The translations under genes and the position numbers were made by a program. The notes under the pieces were generated by a model. It saw only the letters and a program-made list of their open reading frames with translations. It was not told the origin of the DNA and searched no databases. From Streptomyces cirratus (GTDB lineage Bacteria > Actinomycetota > Actinomycetes > Streptomycetales > Streptomycetaceae): a DNA stretch of 64,000 nucleotides. The stretch spans positions 124,001-188,000 of the forward strand of contig NZ_BMVP01000001.1 of assembly GCF_014650775.1 (NCBI RefSeq), read 5' to 3'. This document shows, one piece after another, positions 19,332-29,521 of the stretch; the stretch's first letter is position 1; each line of letters opens with the position of its first letter.

Positions 19332-19910
19332 TTACAGGTGCGGCAGGATCGCCGGCATCAGGTCCTGGAACGTCCGGCCGTTCGCCGGGTTGCCCAGGGC
19401 CGTCATCTGCCAGCCCGCGCCGGCGCGCGACACCTTCGCCATGATCTGCGCGGTGTACGCGCCGCCGCCGTCGAGGGTGTAACGGGCCAGCTCCTGGCCG
19501 TTGGTCTCGTCGACGATGCGGCAGAAGGCGTTCTGCACCTCCTGGAAGGTCTGCCCGGTGAAGGAGTTCACCGTGAAGACGATCTGGTCGATGTGGACCG
19601 GCACGCGCTGGAGGTCGACGAGGATCGCCTCGTCGTCGCCGCCCTGGCCGGCGCCGCCGATGAGGTTGTCGCCGGTGTGCCGCACCGAGCCGTCGTCGCT
19701 CTGCAGGTGCCGGAAGAACACCACGTCCACCGGCTGCTTGTCGGCGAAGAGCACCGCCGACGCGTCCAGGTCGATCTCGCGGGTCCGCGAGCCGAACAGG
19801 CCGCGGCGCTTGGCCGCCTGCCAGCCGAGGCCCATCCGGACCGCGGTCAGGGTGCCCCCGCCCCGCTTCTCCAGACTGATGGCCTGACCCTTGGTCATGT
19901 TGACCGTCAC
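19332..19910 (-). CDS. TerD-family calcium-binding stress protein
   Basis: A 192-aa stand-alone TerD/TerZ-type protein. It shows the family opening LTAVRMGLGWQ, IDLDASAVLF, the metal-binding loop GDNLIGGAGQGGDDEAI near residue 80, and AFCRIVDETNGQELARYTL, all in canonical order. TerD domains bind Ca2+ and are involved in tellurite, phage and oxidative-stress resistance; streptomycetes carry many copies, some affecting sporulation. It is the first gene of a two-gene unit with the TerD-fusion gene downstream. The start gives MTVNMTKGQ, normal for the family. Confidence 0.92.
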   Translation of the reverse strand: MTVNMTKGQAISLEKRGGGTLTAVRMGLGWQAAKRRGLFGSRTREIDLDASAVLFADKQPVDVVFFRHLQSDDGSVRHTGDNLIGGAGQGGDDEAILVDLQRVPVHIDQIVFTVNSFTGQTFQEVQNAFCRIVDETNGQELARYTLDGGGAYTAQIMAKVSRAGAGWQMTALGNPANGRTFQDLMPAILPHL

Positions 19911-20002
19911 GCGATGTCCCCTCTCCTTCTACCCGCCCCGATGAGGGCCCGCGGAACGTACCCGCGGCCACCCTTGGCCCAACCCTACTGACCGGCCCCG
20001 GG

Positions 20003-22156
<2,154 letters not shown>

Positions 22157-22471
22157 GACTCCACCGTACGACCCCGCACTGACACTCACGCATTCCCGTC
22201 GGCGGGCGGGGGCCAGGGCGGAGGTCCGGCGGGACCGTCCCGGCCGTTCGCCGTACTCGTCCGGACCCCTGCGGCCTGGTCCGTTTGTCGTAGTTCGGTG
22301 GCGGCCCGGTGATCTTCACGCCCATGATCGCCATACAGCGGATCTCCATGGGGCAGATCTCCGTGAAGTGCATCGCCGTCAACTGCATAGCCGTGAAGTG
22401 CACCGCCGCAACGTCTGTCGCTTCGCGCCTGTTTGAGGCAGGGGCAGGGGCTCACGACCCGAGGAGAACGC
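22157..22471. other. Intergenic region with 15-bp-periodic, pentapeptide-repeat-like sequence
   Basis: Lies between divergent uvrB and the phosphodiesterase gene. The segment 22309-22420 is less GC-rich than its surroundings and has a clear 15-nt period (GCCGTGAAGTGCA, GCCGTCAACTGCA, GCCGTGAAGTGCA). In one plus-strand frame this reads ADLHG-ADLRE-VHRRQ-LHSRE-VHRRN, resembling the A(D/N)LXX pentapeptide repeat, but that frame starts inside uvrB and has no ribosome site, so I treat it as a remnant or coincidence. The promoters of both flanking genes must also be here. Confidence 0.45.
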
Positions 22472-23386
22472 ATGTACGTCGTCCGACCCGCCGCCGCGGC
22501 CGCCGCCGCCTTCCTGGGCCTGACCCTCACCGTGCTCGGCACGACGGCCGCGTCCGCCGGCGCCGGCCCCGCATCCCGCCCCGCCGGGGGCAACGGGCCG
22601 CTCGGCTCAGCCCCCGTCGTGTACGCCCACCGGGGGGCTTCGGCGTACGCCCCGGAGAACACCCTGGAGTCGATCGACCTCGCCATGCGGCTGGGCTTCG
22701 CCTGGGTCGAGAACGACGTCCAGCGCACGAAGGACGGCGAACTCGTGGTGGTCCACGACGACAGCCTGGCCCGCACCACCAATGTCGAGCAGCTCTTCCC
22801 CGACCGCAAGCCGTGGCGGGTGAAGGACTTCACGGCGGCGGAGATCGCCCGGCTGGACGCGGGCAGCTGGTTCAGCGAGGAGTACGCGGGCGCCCGCGTG
22901 CCGACCCTCAAGGACTACATGAACCGGGTCCAGCGCAACCGGCAGCGGCTGCTGCTGGAGATCAAGAAGCCGGAGCTCTACCCGGGCATCGAGCGACAGA
23001 CCCTCGACATGCTGGAGCGGCTCGGCTGGCTCGACGAGGCGCACGTCGGGCGCCGGCTGGTGGTGCAGAGCTTCAGCGCCGACTCCATCCGCATCGTGCA
23101 CAGCCTGCGCCCGGACATCGTGACGGCCTTCCTGGGCACCCCGAAGGCCGCCGACCTGCCCCGGTACGCCGCCTTCACCGACCGGATCAACCCGTGGCAC
23201 ACCACGATCTCGGCCGACTGGGTCGCGGCGGTGCACCGGCTGCGGGGGGCACACGGCAAGGCGATGGAGGTGGACACCTGGATCGTGGACGACGCCGCGA
23301 CGGCCCGCAAGGTACAGGGCATGGGCGTGGACGGGATCATCACCAACGCGCCCGACGTCGTGCGGGACGCGGTGGGCTGGTTCTGA
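22472..23386 (+). CDS. Secreted glycerophosphodiester phosphodiesterase
   Basis: A 304-aa exported GDPD-family enzyme hydrolysing glycerophosphodiesters to sn-glycerol-3-phosphate and an alcohol, useful for scavenging phosphate and glycerol from lipid or teichoic-acid debris. The first ~30 residues are a signal peptide (AAAAAAFLGLTLTVLGTTAASA). The TIM-barrel catalytic pieces are VYAHRGASAYAPENT (His-Arg and Glu), WVENDVQRTKDGELVVVHDD (metal-binding Glu/Asp and general-acid His), and the late EVDTWIVDD with GVDGIITNAPD. The ATG follows GAGGAGAAC at six nucleotides, so an upstream in-frame ATG was rejected. Confidence 0.92.
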   Translation: MYVVRPAAAAAAAFLGLTLTVLGTTAASAGAGPASRPAGGNGPLGSAPVVYAHRGASAYAPENTLESIDLAMRLGFAWVENDVQRTKDGELVVVHDDSLARTTNVEQLFPDRKPWRVKDFTAAEIARLDAGSWFSEEYAGARVPTLKDYMNRVQRNRQRLLLEIKKPELYPGIERQTLDMLERLGWLDEAHVGRRLVVQSFSADSIRIVHSLRPDIVTAFLGTPKAADLPRYAAFTDRINPWHTTISADWVAAVHRLRGAHGKAMEVDTWIVDDAATARKVQGMGVDGIITNAPDVVRDAVGWF

Positions 23387-23447
23387 ACCGCAGGCTTCGG
23401 GCCGCTCCGCGGCCCGGGCTGTCGGTGGCGGCCCGTACGGTGGACGG

Positions 23448-24011
23448 GTGGACAGCTCCGAGCGGCCCCGCGGGCCGCACCTCGAATGGACGGTCGTCGC
23501 CGGCGGCGTCGGCCCCCTGCTCCTCGCCGCGACCCCGCAGGGCCTGGTCCGGGTCGGGTTCCATGCCGGGCCGGACCGGATCGACCGGATGATCGGCTCG
23601 CTGGTCTCCCGGCTCGGCGCGGACCCCTGGCGGCCCCGGCCGGGCCGGGAAGTGCTGCTCGCGGAGCCGATACGCCAGGTGGAGGCCTATTTCGCCGGTT
23701 CCCTACGGCGCTTCGAGCTGCCGCTGGACTGGCGGCTCAGCTCCGGGTTCAACCGCCGGGTGCTGCTGGAGCTCGACCGTTCGGTGCCCTACGGCCAGGT
23801 CGTGGGGTACGGGGAGCTGGCCGCCCGGGTCGGCCAGCCGGGTGCGGCCCAGGCGGTGGGCAACGCCATGGGGTCCAATCCGCTGCCGGTGGTGGTCGCC
23901 TGCCACCGGGTCGTGGAGAACGACGGCGGTATCGGGGGCTTCGGGGGCGGGGTGGAGGCCAAGCGGATCCTGCTCGCGCTGGAGGGCGTGCTGCCCGAGC
24001 CGCTGTTCTGA
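23448..24011 (+). CDS. ogt: Methylated-DNA-[protein]-cysteine S-methyltransferase homologue
   Basis: A 187-aa Ogt-type suicide enzyme that transfers alkyl groups from O6-alkylguanine in DNA to its own Cys. The acceptor Cys sits in VVVACHRVVENDGGIGGFGGG near residue 153, with the helix-turn-helix PYGQVVGYGELAARVG before it and the Asn-hinge AVGNAMGSNP. The residue before the Cys is Ala where most members have Pro, a mild deviation. There is no Ada-type N-terminal domain. The start is a GTG; a -10-like TACGGT ends six nucleotides upstream, suggesting a leaderless transcript. Confidence 0.9.
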   Translation: MDSSERPRGPHLEWTVVAGGVGPLLLAATPQGLVRVGFHAGPDRIDRMIGSLVSRLGADPWRPRPGREVLLAEPIRQVEAYFAGSLRRFELPLDWRLSSGFNRRVLLELDRSVPYGQVVGYGELAARVGQPGAAQAVGNAMGSNPLPVVVACHRVVENDGGIGGFGGGVEAKRILLALEGVLPEPLF

Positions 24012-24087
24012 GGACGCCCGGGGGCGCTGCCCGGGGCCCGGCTCCTGCCGGGTACCGCCACGCGGTAAGGGGTGGGAAACTGCCGCG

Positions 24088-24264
24088 GTGACTACTTCTG
24101 CCGCCGCACGCGGCCGCCTGACCCCTGCCGCACGCGGTCACCTGGCCCCCGCCGCACGCGGTCACCTGGCCCCCGCCGCACGCAGTCATCTCGCAGACGC
24201 CGTACGCGGTCATCTCGCCACCGCCGCACGCGTCCCGCTGCCGCGAGGGGGGTGTCGGGCATGA
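24088..24264 (+). CDS. Short ORF of octapeptide repeats, coupled to the MFS gene
   Basis: A 58-codon frame from GTG whose stop overlaps the MFS start as ATGA. It is built from 24-bp tandem repeats, giving octapeptides of the form AARGHLAP (two exact copies, then AARSHLAD, AVRGHLAT). TAAGGGGTGGG lies about 10-20 nt before the GTG as a possible ribosome site. I know no family for it. It could be a leader peptide that couples translation to the transporter, a small amphipathic basic protein, or an expanding repeat that happens to be open. The coupling overlap and the intact frame across all repeats favour real translation, but coding is not proven. Confidence 0.45.
   Translation: MTTSAAARGRLTPAARGHLAPAARGHLAPAARSHLADAVRGHLATAARVPLPRGGCRA
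24103..24236 (+). repeat. Tandem array of a 24-bp unit, about 5.6 copies
   Basis: Unit GCCGCACGCGGTCACCTGG plus five bases. Copies at 24127-24150 and 24151-24174 are identical; the copies before and after are diverged and the last is partial. There are no spacers, so it is not a CRISPR. A 24-bp unit keeps the reading frame. Confidence 0.85.
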
Positions 24265-25565
24265 CGGCGTCCATCGGTACGGAGCGCACCGCCGCGCCGG
24301 TCACGGCCGCGGAGCTGCCCCGGCTGCGGCGGCGGATCACCGGTGTGCTGATCGCCAGTCAGATGCTGGGCGGTCTGGGTGTGCCGATCAGCATCGCCCT
24401 GGCCCCCGTCCTGGCCACCGAGGTCGGCGGCACGGAGTCCCTGTCCGGCTTCGCCTCCACCGCCTCCGTGATCGGCACCGCCCTGGTCTCGCTTCCGCTC
24501 GCCGCGTTCATGACGGCGCGCGGGCGCCGGCCCGGGCTGGTGCTGGCCTACGGGATCGGTGCGTGCGGCGCACTCCTGGTGGTGCTGGCCGCCGTGGTCA
24601 AGAGCTTCCCGCTGCTGATGCTGGGAATGGCCGCCTTCGGCGCGGCCTCCTCCGCCAACCTCCAGGCCCGCTTCGCCGCCGCGGACCTCGCGGCCCCCGA
24701 CCGCCGTGCGCGGGCCATCTCCGTCGTCGTGTGGGCCTCCACCATCGGTGCGGTCGCCGGACCGAACCTGTCCGCCCCGGCCAGCGCCGGCTTCGCCGGT
24801 ACCTCCATACCCCGGACGGCGGGCCCCTTCCTGTGGGCCGCCGTCGTCTTCGTCCTCACCGGCACACTGCTCGCCGTCTTCCTGCGGCCCGACCCGCTGC
24901 TGACGGCGCGTGCACTGTCGGCGCCGGCGGCCCGTTCCGCCCCGGGCCGCTCGCTGCGCACCGGGTTCGCCGCCGTCAAGGCCTCACCGCGGGCTCGTCT
25001 GGCCCTGCTCGCCGTCGCGGTGTCCCACACCACCATGGTGTCGATCATGGTGATGACCCCGATGGACCTCGGTCACCACGGCGCCGGGCTGAAACTGGTG
25101 GGCCTGGTGATCAGTGGTCACATCGCGGGCATGTTCGCCTTCTCCCCTCTCATGGGGTGGCTCGCGGACCGGCTCGGCCGGCTGTCCGTCATCGGGCTCG
25201 GAGCCGGGCTGCTCTCGCTGGCGGCGCTGCTCGCGGGCACGGCGGGCGGCCGGCACGGGCAGAGCGCGCTCGGTCTGTTCGTGCTCGGGCTGGGCTGGTC
25301 CGCCGGGATGGTGTCCGGCTCGGCGCTGCTGACCGACTCCGTTCCGCAGGGCGCGCGGGCCGCCGTACAGGGCCTGAGCGACCTCACGATGAACACCGCC
25401 GCGGGGGTGGGCGGCGCGGCGGCCGGTCTGGTCATGTCCCAGGCCGGCTACGGCTGGCTCAACGCGATCGGCGCCGCGCTGCTGCTGCCGCTGGCGGCGC
25501 TCGCCCTGTTCACGGCCCGCCGCCACCCCGGGCCCGCCAAGGCGGGGGCGCGGGTGGACGCGTAG
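24261..25565 (+). CDS. MFS transporter (drug/metabolite efflux type)
   Basis: A 434-aa major facilitator with about twelve membrane helices, of the uncharacterised actinobacterial efflux type. Helix 1 opens GVLIASQMLGGLGVPISIALAP; the loop 2-3 motif is FMTARGRRPGLVLAYG, and the middle loop repeat is LMGWLADRLGRLSVIGLG. A short cytoplasmic loop (ARALSAPAARSAPGRSLR) joins the halves. The substrate is unknown. The ATG follows CGAGGGGGGTGT and overlaps the stop of a short repeat ORF, implying translational coupling. Convergent with the cupin gene. Confidence 0.83.
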   Translation: MTASIGTERTAAPVTAAELPRLRRRITGVLIASQMLGGLGVPISIALAPVLATEVGGTESLSGFASTASVIGTALVSLPLAAFMTARGRRPGLVLAYGIGACGALLVVLAAVVKSFPLLMLGMAAFGAASSANLQARFAAADLAAPDRRARAISVVVWASTIGAVAGPNLSAPASAGFAGTSIPRTAGPFLWAAVVFVLTGTLLAVFLRPDPLLTARALSAPAARSAPGRSLRTGFAAVKASPRARLALLAVAVSHTTMVSIMVMTPMDLGHHGAGLKLVGLVISGHIAGMFAFSPLMGWLADRLGRLSVIGLGAGLLSLAALLAGTAGGRHGQSALGLFVLGLGWSAGMVSGSALLTDSVPQGARAAVQGLSDLTMNTAAGVGGAAAGLVMSQAGYGWLNAIGAALLLPLAALALFTARRHPGPAKAGARVDA

Positions 25566-25590
25566 CTCCCGGACGGGGCCTGACGGCGGT

Positions 25591-25968
25591 TCAGCAGTTG
25601 ATGTGGTAGGCCTTGCGCAGCGTTTCGTGGACGGTCCAGGTCGTCTTGTCACCCTCGCGGAGTACGCAGGCGGAGCCGGGCCCGACCTCCAGGGTCGCCC
25701 CGCCCTCGACCTCGATGGTGGCGCGGCCGCTGACGACCACGAACAGCTCGTCGGCCTCGGTGTCGGTGACCACTCCGGGGGTGATCTGCCAGATCCCGCG
25801 GATCTGCGAGCCGTCTTCGGCCTCCCACAGCACCTTGCCGGTCACGACCGGGTCGCCGGAGACGATCTGGGCGGGATCGAGCTCCTCCACCTCCAGTTCG
25901 GCGTCCGGGACGTCGGGCAGCGAGACGGCGAAGGAAGCGGGGCGGGCGCTGTGGTCACTGGTGCTCAT
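25591..25968 (-). CDS. Small cupin-domain protein (DUF861/EutQ-like)
   Basis: A 125-aa single-domain cupin. The barrel is visible from GKVLWEAEDGSQIRGIWQITPG through ADELFVVVSGRATIEVEGG to VLREGDKTTWTVHETLRKAY, the pattern of the Cupin_3/(S)-ureidoglycine aminohydrolase-like group. The usual metal-binding His residues are not evident, so it may bind a ligand without catalysis. Substrate unknown. The stop is 25 bp from the converging MFS gene. The N-terminal ~25 residues are variable. Confidence 0.8.
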   Translation of the reverse strand: MSTSDHSARPASFAVSLPDVPDAELEVEELDPAQIVSGDPVVTGKVLWEAEDGSQIRGIWQITPGVVTDTEADELFVVVSGRATIEVEGGATLEVGPGSACVLREGDKTTWTVHETLRKAYHINC

Positions 25969-26117
25969 GGGGCGCAAGCGTAGGGCCGACGCCGGGGCCC
26001 GCGGGGTGGCCAGAGCGTCCAGCGCGGGCGTACGGAACGCGTCATCCTGTCCAGGGCGCGGGTACGGGCGCGGAGGTGCGCGTTTGCGGGCGGCGATCCC
26101 GTGCCATGGATGGGGAC

Positions 26118-27059
26118 ATGTCACAGCACACAGCAGCCGCACCGTCCCGGGTACCGGTCCTGTCCGAAGAGGTGCGCGAAGCGCTCGCCGCGGGGCGGCC
26201 GGTCGTCGCGCTGGAGTCGACGATCATCGCCCACGGTCTGCCCCGCCCCTGCAACCTGGCGGTGGGCCTGGAGCTGGAGGCGCTGGTCCGGTCGGAGGGC
26301 GCGGTTCCGGCGACCGTCGCGGTCCTGGACGGAGTGGCGTACGCGGGCCTCGACAAATCGGGGCTGGAGCGGATCGCGAGCGGCGACGGGGTGCGCAAGC
26401 TCGGCCACCGGGACCTGGCGCCCGCTCTCGCCACGGGCGCGACCGGGGCGACGACGGTGTCCGCGACGGCGTTCCTGGCCGCGCGTGCGGGGCTGCGGGT
26501 CTTCGCCACGGGCGGGCTGGGCGGCGTGCACCGGCAGTGGGCGCAGAGCCAGGACGAATCGGCGGACCTGGCGCTGCTGGCCCGCACCCGCGTGACGGTG
26601 GTGTGCGCGGGGGTGAAGTCGATCCTGGACGTCCCGGCGACGCTGGAGCGGCTGGAAACCCTGGGCGTGGCGGTGCTCGGCTACGGGACGGACCGGTTCC
26701 CCGGCTTCTACCTGGCCAGTTCGGGCGAGCCGGTGGACTGGACGGTGCACCATCCGGAGGAGGTGGCGCAGGTGATGGCCGCCCAGGACGTGCTCGGGGG
26801 CCCGGAGTCCGCGCTGCTGGTGGCCAATCCGGTGGCGGAGGCGGAGCAGTTGGATCCGGAGCTCCACGACCGGGTGCTGGCCGAGGCGCTCGCGGAATGC
26901 CGGGAGCGGGGGCTCACGGGGCAGGCGGTGACGCCGTTCCTGCTGGGGTTCCTGGTGCGGGCGACGGGCGGGGCCTCGCTGGAGGCGAACCTGGCGGCGG
27001 TACGCGGGAACGTCCGGCTCGGCGCCCGCATCGCGCGGGCCTGGGCGGCACGGGCATGA
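26118..27059 (+). CDS. psuG: Pseudouridine-5'-phosphate glycosidase
   Basis: PsuG reversibly cleaves the C-C bond of pseudouridine 5'-phosphate to uracil and ribose 5-phosphate, the second step of pseudouridine breakdown. The 313-aa product matches the family in length; active-site stretches are VALESTIIAHGLPRPCN (catalytic Glu), VRKLGHRDLA, FATGGLGGVHRQ and TVVCAGVKSILDVPATLE (the Lys that forms the imine), with LLVANPVAEAEQL late. The ATG is preceded by GGATGGGG; two in-frame ATGs upstream are possible but add non-conserved residues. Its stop overlaps the start of the kinase psuK as ATGA, so the two steps of the pathway are made together. Confidence 0.92.
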   Translation: MSQHTAAAPSRVPVLSEEVREALAAGRPVVALESTIIAHGLPRPCNLAVGLELEALVRSEGAVPATVAVLDGVAYAGLDKSGLERIASGDGVRKLGHRDLAPALATGATGATTVSATAFLAARAGLRVFATGGLGGVHRQWAQSQDESADLALLARTRVTVVCAGVKSILDVPATLERLETLGVAVLGYGTDRFPGFYLASSGEPVDWTVHHPEEVAQVMAAQDVLGGPESALLVANPVAEAEQLDPELHDRVLAEALAECRERGLTGQAVTPFLLGFLVRATGGASLEANLAAVRGNVRLGARIARAWAARA

Positions 27060-28039
27060 GCGGTGCACGGTCGGGCCCTGCCGGGGCCGGGGCACTGCTG
27101 GTCGTCGGGGACGTGGTGACGGACGTGGTCGCGGTGCACCCGCAGCCGCTGGCGCCGGCCACCGACACCGCGGCGCGGATCCGGACCCTGCCCGGCGGCG
27201 CCGGGGCGAACGCGGCCTGCTGGGCGGCCCGCACCGGCGCCGCGGAGGTACGCCTCCTCGCGCGGGTCGGCGCGGAATCGGCGCGCTGGCACGAGCGGGC
27301 CCTGGTCGACGCCGGGGTGCGGCCGAAACTGGTGATCGACCGGGAGGAGCCGACGGGGACGGTGGTGGCACTGGTCGGCAAGGACGCGGAGCGCACGTTC
27401 TTGACCGACAGCGGTGCCTCGCTGCGCCTGTCCCCCGCCGACTGGGCGCCGGTCCTGCTGGACGGGGCCGCGCACCTGCACCTGTCGGGGTACCTGTTCT
27501 TCGCCGACTCCAGCCGGGAGCTGGCCCTGGTCGCGCTGCGGGCGGCGCGCGCCCGGGGCGTTGCGGTGAGCGTGGACCCGGCCTCGGCGGGGTTCCTGGC
27601 CGCGCTGGGCCCGGAGCGCTTCATGGCCGCCGTCGCGGGGGCGGACGTACTGCTGCCCAACGAGGACGAGGCCCGGTTGCTGGCCGGGCTGCCGGAGCCG
27701 GCCGGCGTGGCGCGCGCGGCGGCGGAACTGAGCCGCCGGATACCGCTGGTGGTGGTGACGCGGGGGGCGGCGGGGGCGCTGGTCGCCGAGGGGGGCCGGG
27801 TCACCGCCGAGGTCGCGGCGGAGGCCGCCGAGGCGGTGGACTCCACGGGCGCCGGGGACGCCTTCACCGGCGGTTTCCTCGCGGCCAGGCTCGCGGGCGC
27901 CGGCCCGGCGGACGCCGCCCGCGCGGGCTGCCGCGCCGCCGCCGTGGCGGTCACCGCCCTGGGCGGCCGGCCCGGGGCTCAGACCGTGTACTCCTCCTGG
28001 CCGAGGGTCTCGATGGCACCGGACTTGCCCACGTTGTAG
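27056..28039 (+). CDS. psuK: PfkB-family kinase, probable pseudouridine kinase
   Basis: A 327-aa ribokinase-family protein. It shows LPGGAGANAACWAARTGA near residue 44, the ATP-anion-hole and catalytic motif DSTGAGDAFTGGFLAARLA near 265, and VLLPNEDEARLL. The direct ATGA overlap with psuG assigns it as the pseudouridine kinase that makes pseudouridine 5'-phosphate for PsuG; sequence alone would only say sugar/nucleoside kinase. The last ~18 residues (TVYSSWPRVSMAPDLPTL) extend beyond the usual end after GGRPGA, and this part overlaps the 3' end of the convergent lipoprotein gene by 61 bp. Confidence 0.85.
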   Translation: MSGARSGPAGAGALLVVGDVVTDVVAVHPQPLAPATDTAARIRTLPGGAGANAACWAARTGAAEVRLLARVGAESARWHERALVDAGVRPKLVIDREEPTGTVVALVGKDAERTFLTDSGASLRLSPADWAPVLLDGAAHLHLSGYLFFADSSRELALVALRAARARGVAVSVDPASAGFLAALGPERFMAAVAGADVLLPNEDEARLLAGLPEPAGVARAAAELSRRIPLVVVTRGAAGALVAEGGRVTAEVAAEAAEAVDSTGAGDAFTGGFLAARLAGAGPADAARAGCRAAAVAVTALGGRPGAQTVYSSWPRVSMAPDLPTL

Positions 28040-28596
28040 TGGAAGACCAGGCCCTTGTCCGGGTGGGCGATGAGCCACTCGCTGAGCTCGTGCACGGTGA
28101 TCGGCTTGCTCACGGTGCTCGCGACGATCGGGGTGAGGGCGGTGATCTTGGCGTCCTCGGCGATCGGGAGGTAGGTCTCCTCGCCGACCGTCTCGAAGTG
28201 GGCGGCGCCGCCCGGGCCGGGGCAGCCCCAGTGGCCGTGCTTGACGATCAGACCGTGGAAGCCGCCCTCGGGGGTGTAGCGGTAGACGGCGATCTCGTCC
28301 GGAGAGGCCGGCGCCTTGGAGGCGCAGGCGGGCACGGGGGCCGACGCCTTGGGCTTGCCGGGCGCGGTGGCGGACGCGGACGCGGACGCCACCGGCGTCG
28401 CCTTCGCCGTCGGCTTCGTCGGGGAGGGGGGCGCACCGCCGGCGGGGGCCGAGGGCAGGGCGGGGGTCGCGCTGGGGGTGCTGGCGGGCGTCGGGCCGGC
28501 GGCTCCCGCGTCCTTGTCACCGTTGCAGCCCGTCAGGGCCAGGGTCGCGCACAGGGCCAGCGCGGCCACTGCCGCTGCCTTCGGACCTCTGCTCAT
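27979..28596 (-). CDS. Secreted lipoprotein of unknown function
   Basis: A 205-aa lipoprotein. The signal peptide ends in a lipobox (LALTGC, Cys near residue 24). About 65 residues of Pro/Ala/Thr/Ser-rich spacer follow, which should hold the domain away from the membrane, then a ~115-residue globular domain (PDEIAVYRYTPEGGFHGLIVKHG to NVGKSGAIETLGQEEYTV) with two cysteines. I do not recognise the domain; it contains several His and acidic residues in beta-rich segments. Its 3' end overlaps psuK on the other strand. Confidence 0.78.
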   Translation of the reverse strand: MSRGPKAAAVAALALCATLALTGCNGDKDAGAAGPTPASTPSATPALPSAPAGGAPPSPTKPTAKATPVASASASATAPGKPKASAPVPACASKAPASPDEIAVYRYTPEGGFHGLIVKHGHWGCPGPGGAAHFETVGEETYLPIAEDAKITALTPIVASTVSKPITVHELSEWLIAHPDKGLVFHYNVGKSGAIETLGQEEYTV

Positions 28597-28774
28597 TGCC
28601 GTCTCCCTCTGCCAAGGCGCCGTGCGGGGGCAGCCGTTGAAGCGTTCCCGTCAACGTAGCCCGCGCTTATCGGCCTCCACGATGGCCTGATCCGGTTCGT
28701 CACCGGGCCCGGATGGGACTGTTGCGGAGTAGGGACGTCCGTGACGGTGCGGCAGGGCGCCGGGCCGGCCGTCG

Positions 28775-29428
28775 TCAGCCGGCCACTCCTCGGATACCGG
28801 TCCACGCCGGGTGGCGGGGGTCGTCGGCCCGGACGACGGCGTCGGCCTGCGCGGCCGGATCGGTCTCGGCCTCGTAGCGGGCGAAGGCGGGCAGGGTCCA
28901 GCGTGCGGACTCCTCGGTGCGGCGGGTCAGCGCCGCCGGGGAGAGCCGGATGTGCACGCTGAGGTCGAAGGGGAACCAGTGGCCCAGCAGCAGCGGGCCG
29001 TGCACGATCAGCACGCCGCCCGGCGGCAGTTCGGTGTACGGGCTGCGCGTGGCCCGGTCCGTCACCGGGTCCCACAGGTCGGGCAGCACCCGCCCGGTGC
29101 CGCCCGGGTCGGTGGGGCCGAAGACCTCGCGCCACAGGGCGGCCGTGTCGTACCAGCCGCCGAGGTACGCGTCCACGTCCTCACGGCCGAACTCGAAGCG
29201 CAGGGAGGCCGGTCGCAGGAAGCCGTCGGCGGCCACCACGAGGACCGGACGGCCGCGCGAACGCAGGGCCTCCGCGAGGTGGTCCGCCACCGGACCAGTG
29301 CCCGCGGCGGGCGCGCCGTCGATGCCGGCCCGCTGCCAACCCGCCCCGTCCACAACGGGTCCGCGTTCGTCCAGATGATCGGCGAGCCGCTCGGCCAGCC
29401 GCTGCCAGGTGATCGGTTCCAGCTGCAC
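28775..29428 (-). CDS. Uridine kinase-like protein with a degenerate P-loop
   Basis: A 217-aa protein of the uridine kinase/PRK-like P-loop group. The fold is recognisable from VLVVAADGFLRPASLRFEFG, YLGGWYDTAALWREVFGP, GGVLIVHGPLLLG and LSVHIRLSPAALTRRT. The position of Walker A reads GIDGAPAAGTGPVADHL and lacks the GK(S/T) lysine, a deviation shared by some actinobacterial homologues. It may therefore be inactive or use a different phosphate-binding solution. The preceding stop codons limit the start to about this ATG. A role in pyrimidine salvage would fit its proximity to psuGK but is inference. Confidence 0.75.
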   Translation of the reverse strand: MQLEPITWQRLAERLADHLDERGPVVDGAGWQRAGIDGAPAAGTGPVADHLAEALRSRGRPVLVVAADGFLRPASLRFEFGREDVDAYLGGWYDTAALWREVFGPTDPGGTGRVLPDLWDPVTDRATRSPYTELPPGGVLIVHGPLLLGHWFPFDLSVHIRLSPAALTRRTEESARWTLPAFARYEAETDPAAQADAVVRADDPRHPAWTGIRGVAG

Positions 29429-29521
29429 GAGCCCATTGTCAGTGGTGGACCGTAGCGTTTTTCACGAGGGATCACCGACGCGAACCGAAGCCGTCGGCCC
29501 GGCCTTGGGGAGGGGTCTGTC

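Noticed and set aside
24103..24236. Possible CRISPR array
   Set aside because: The 24-bp units are directly adjacent with no unique spacers, and no cas gene is near.
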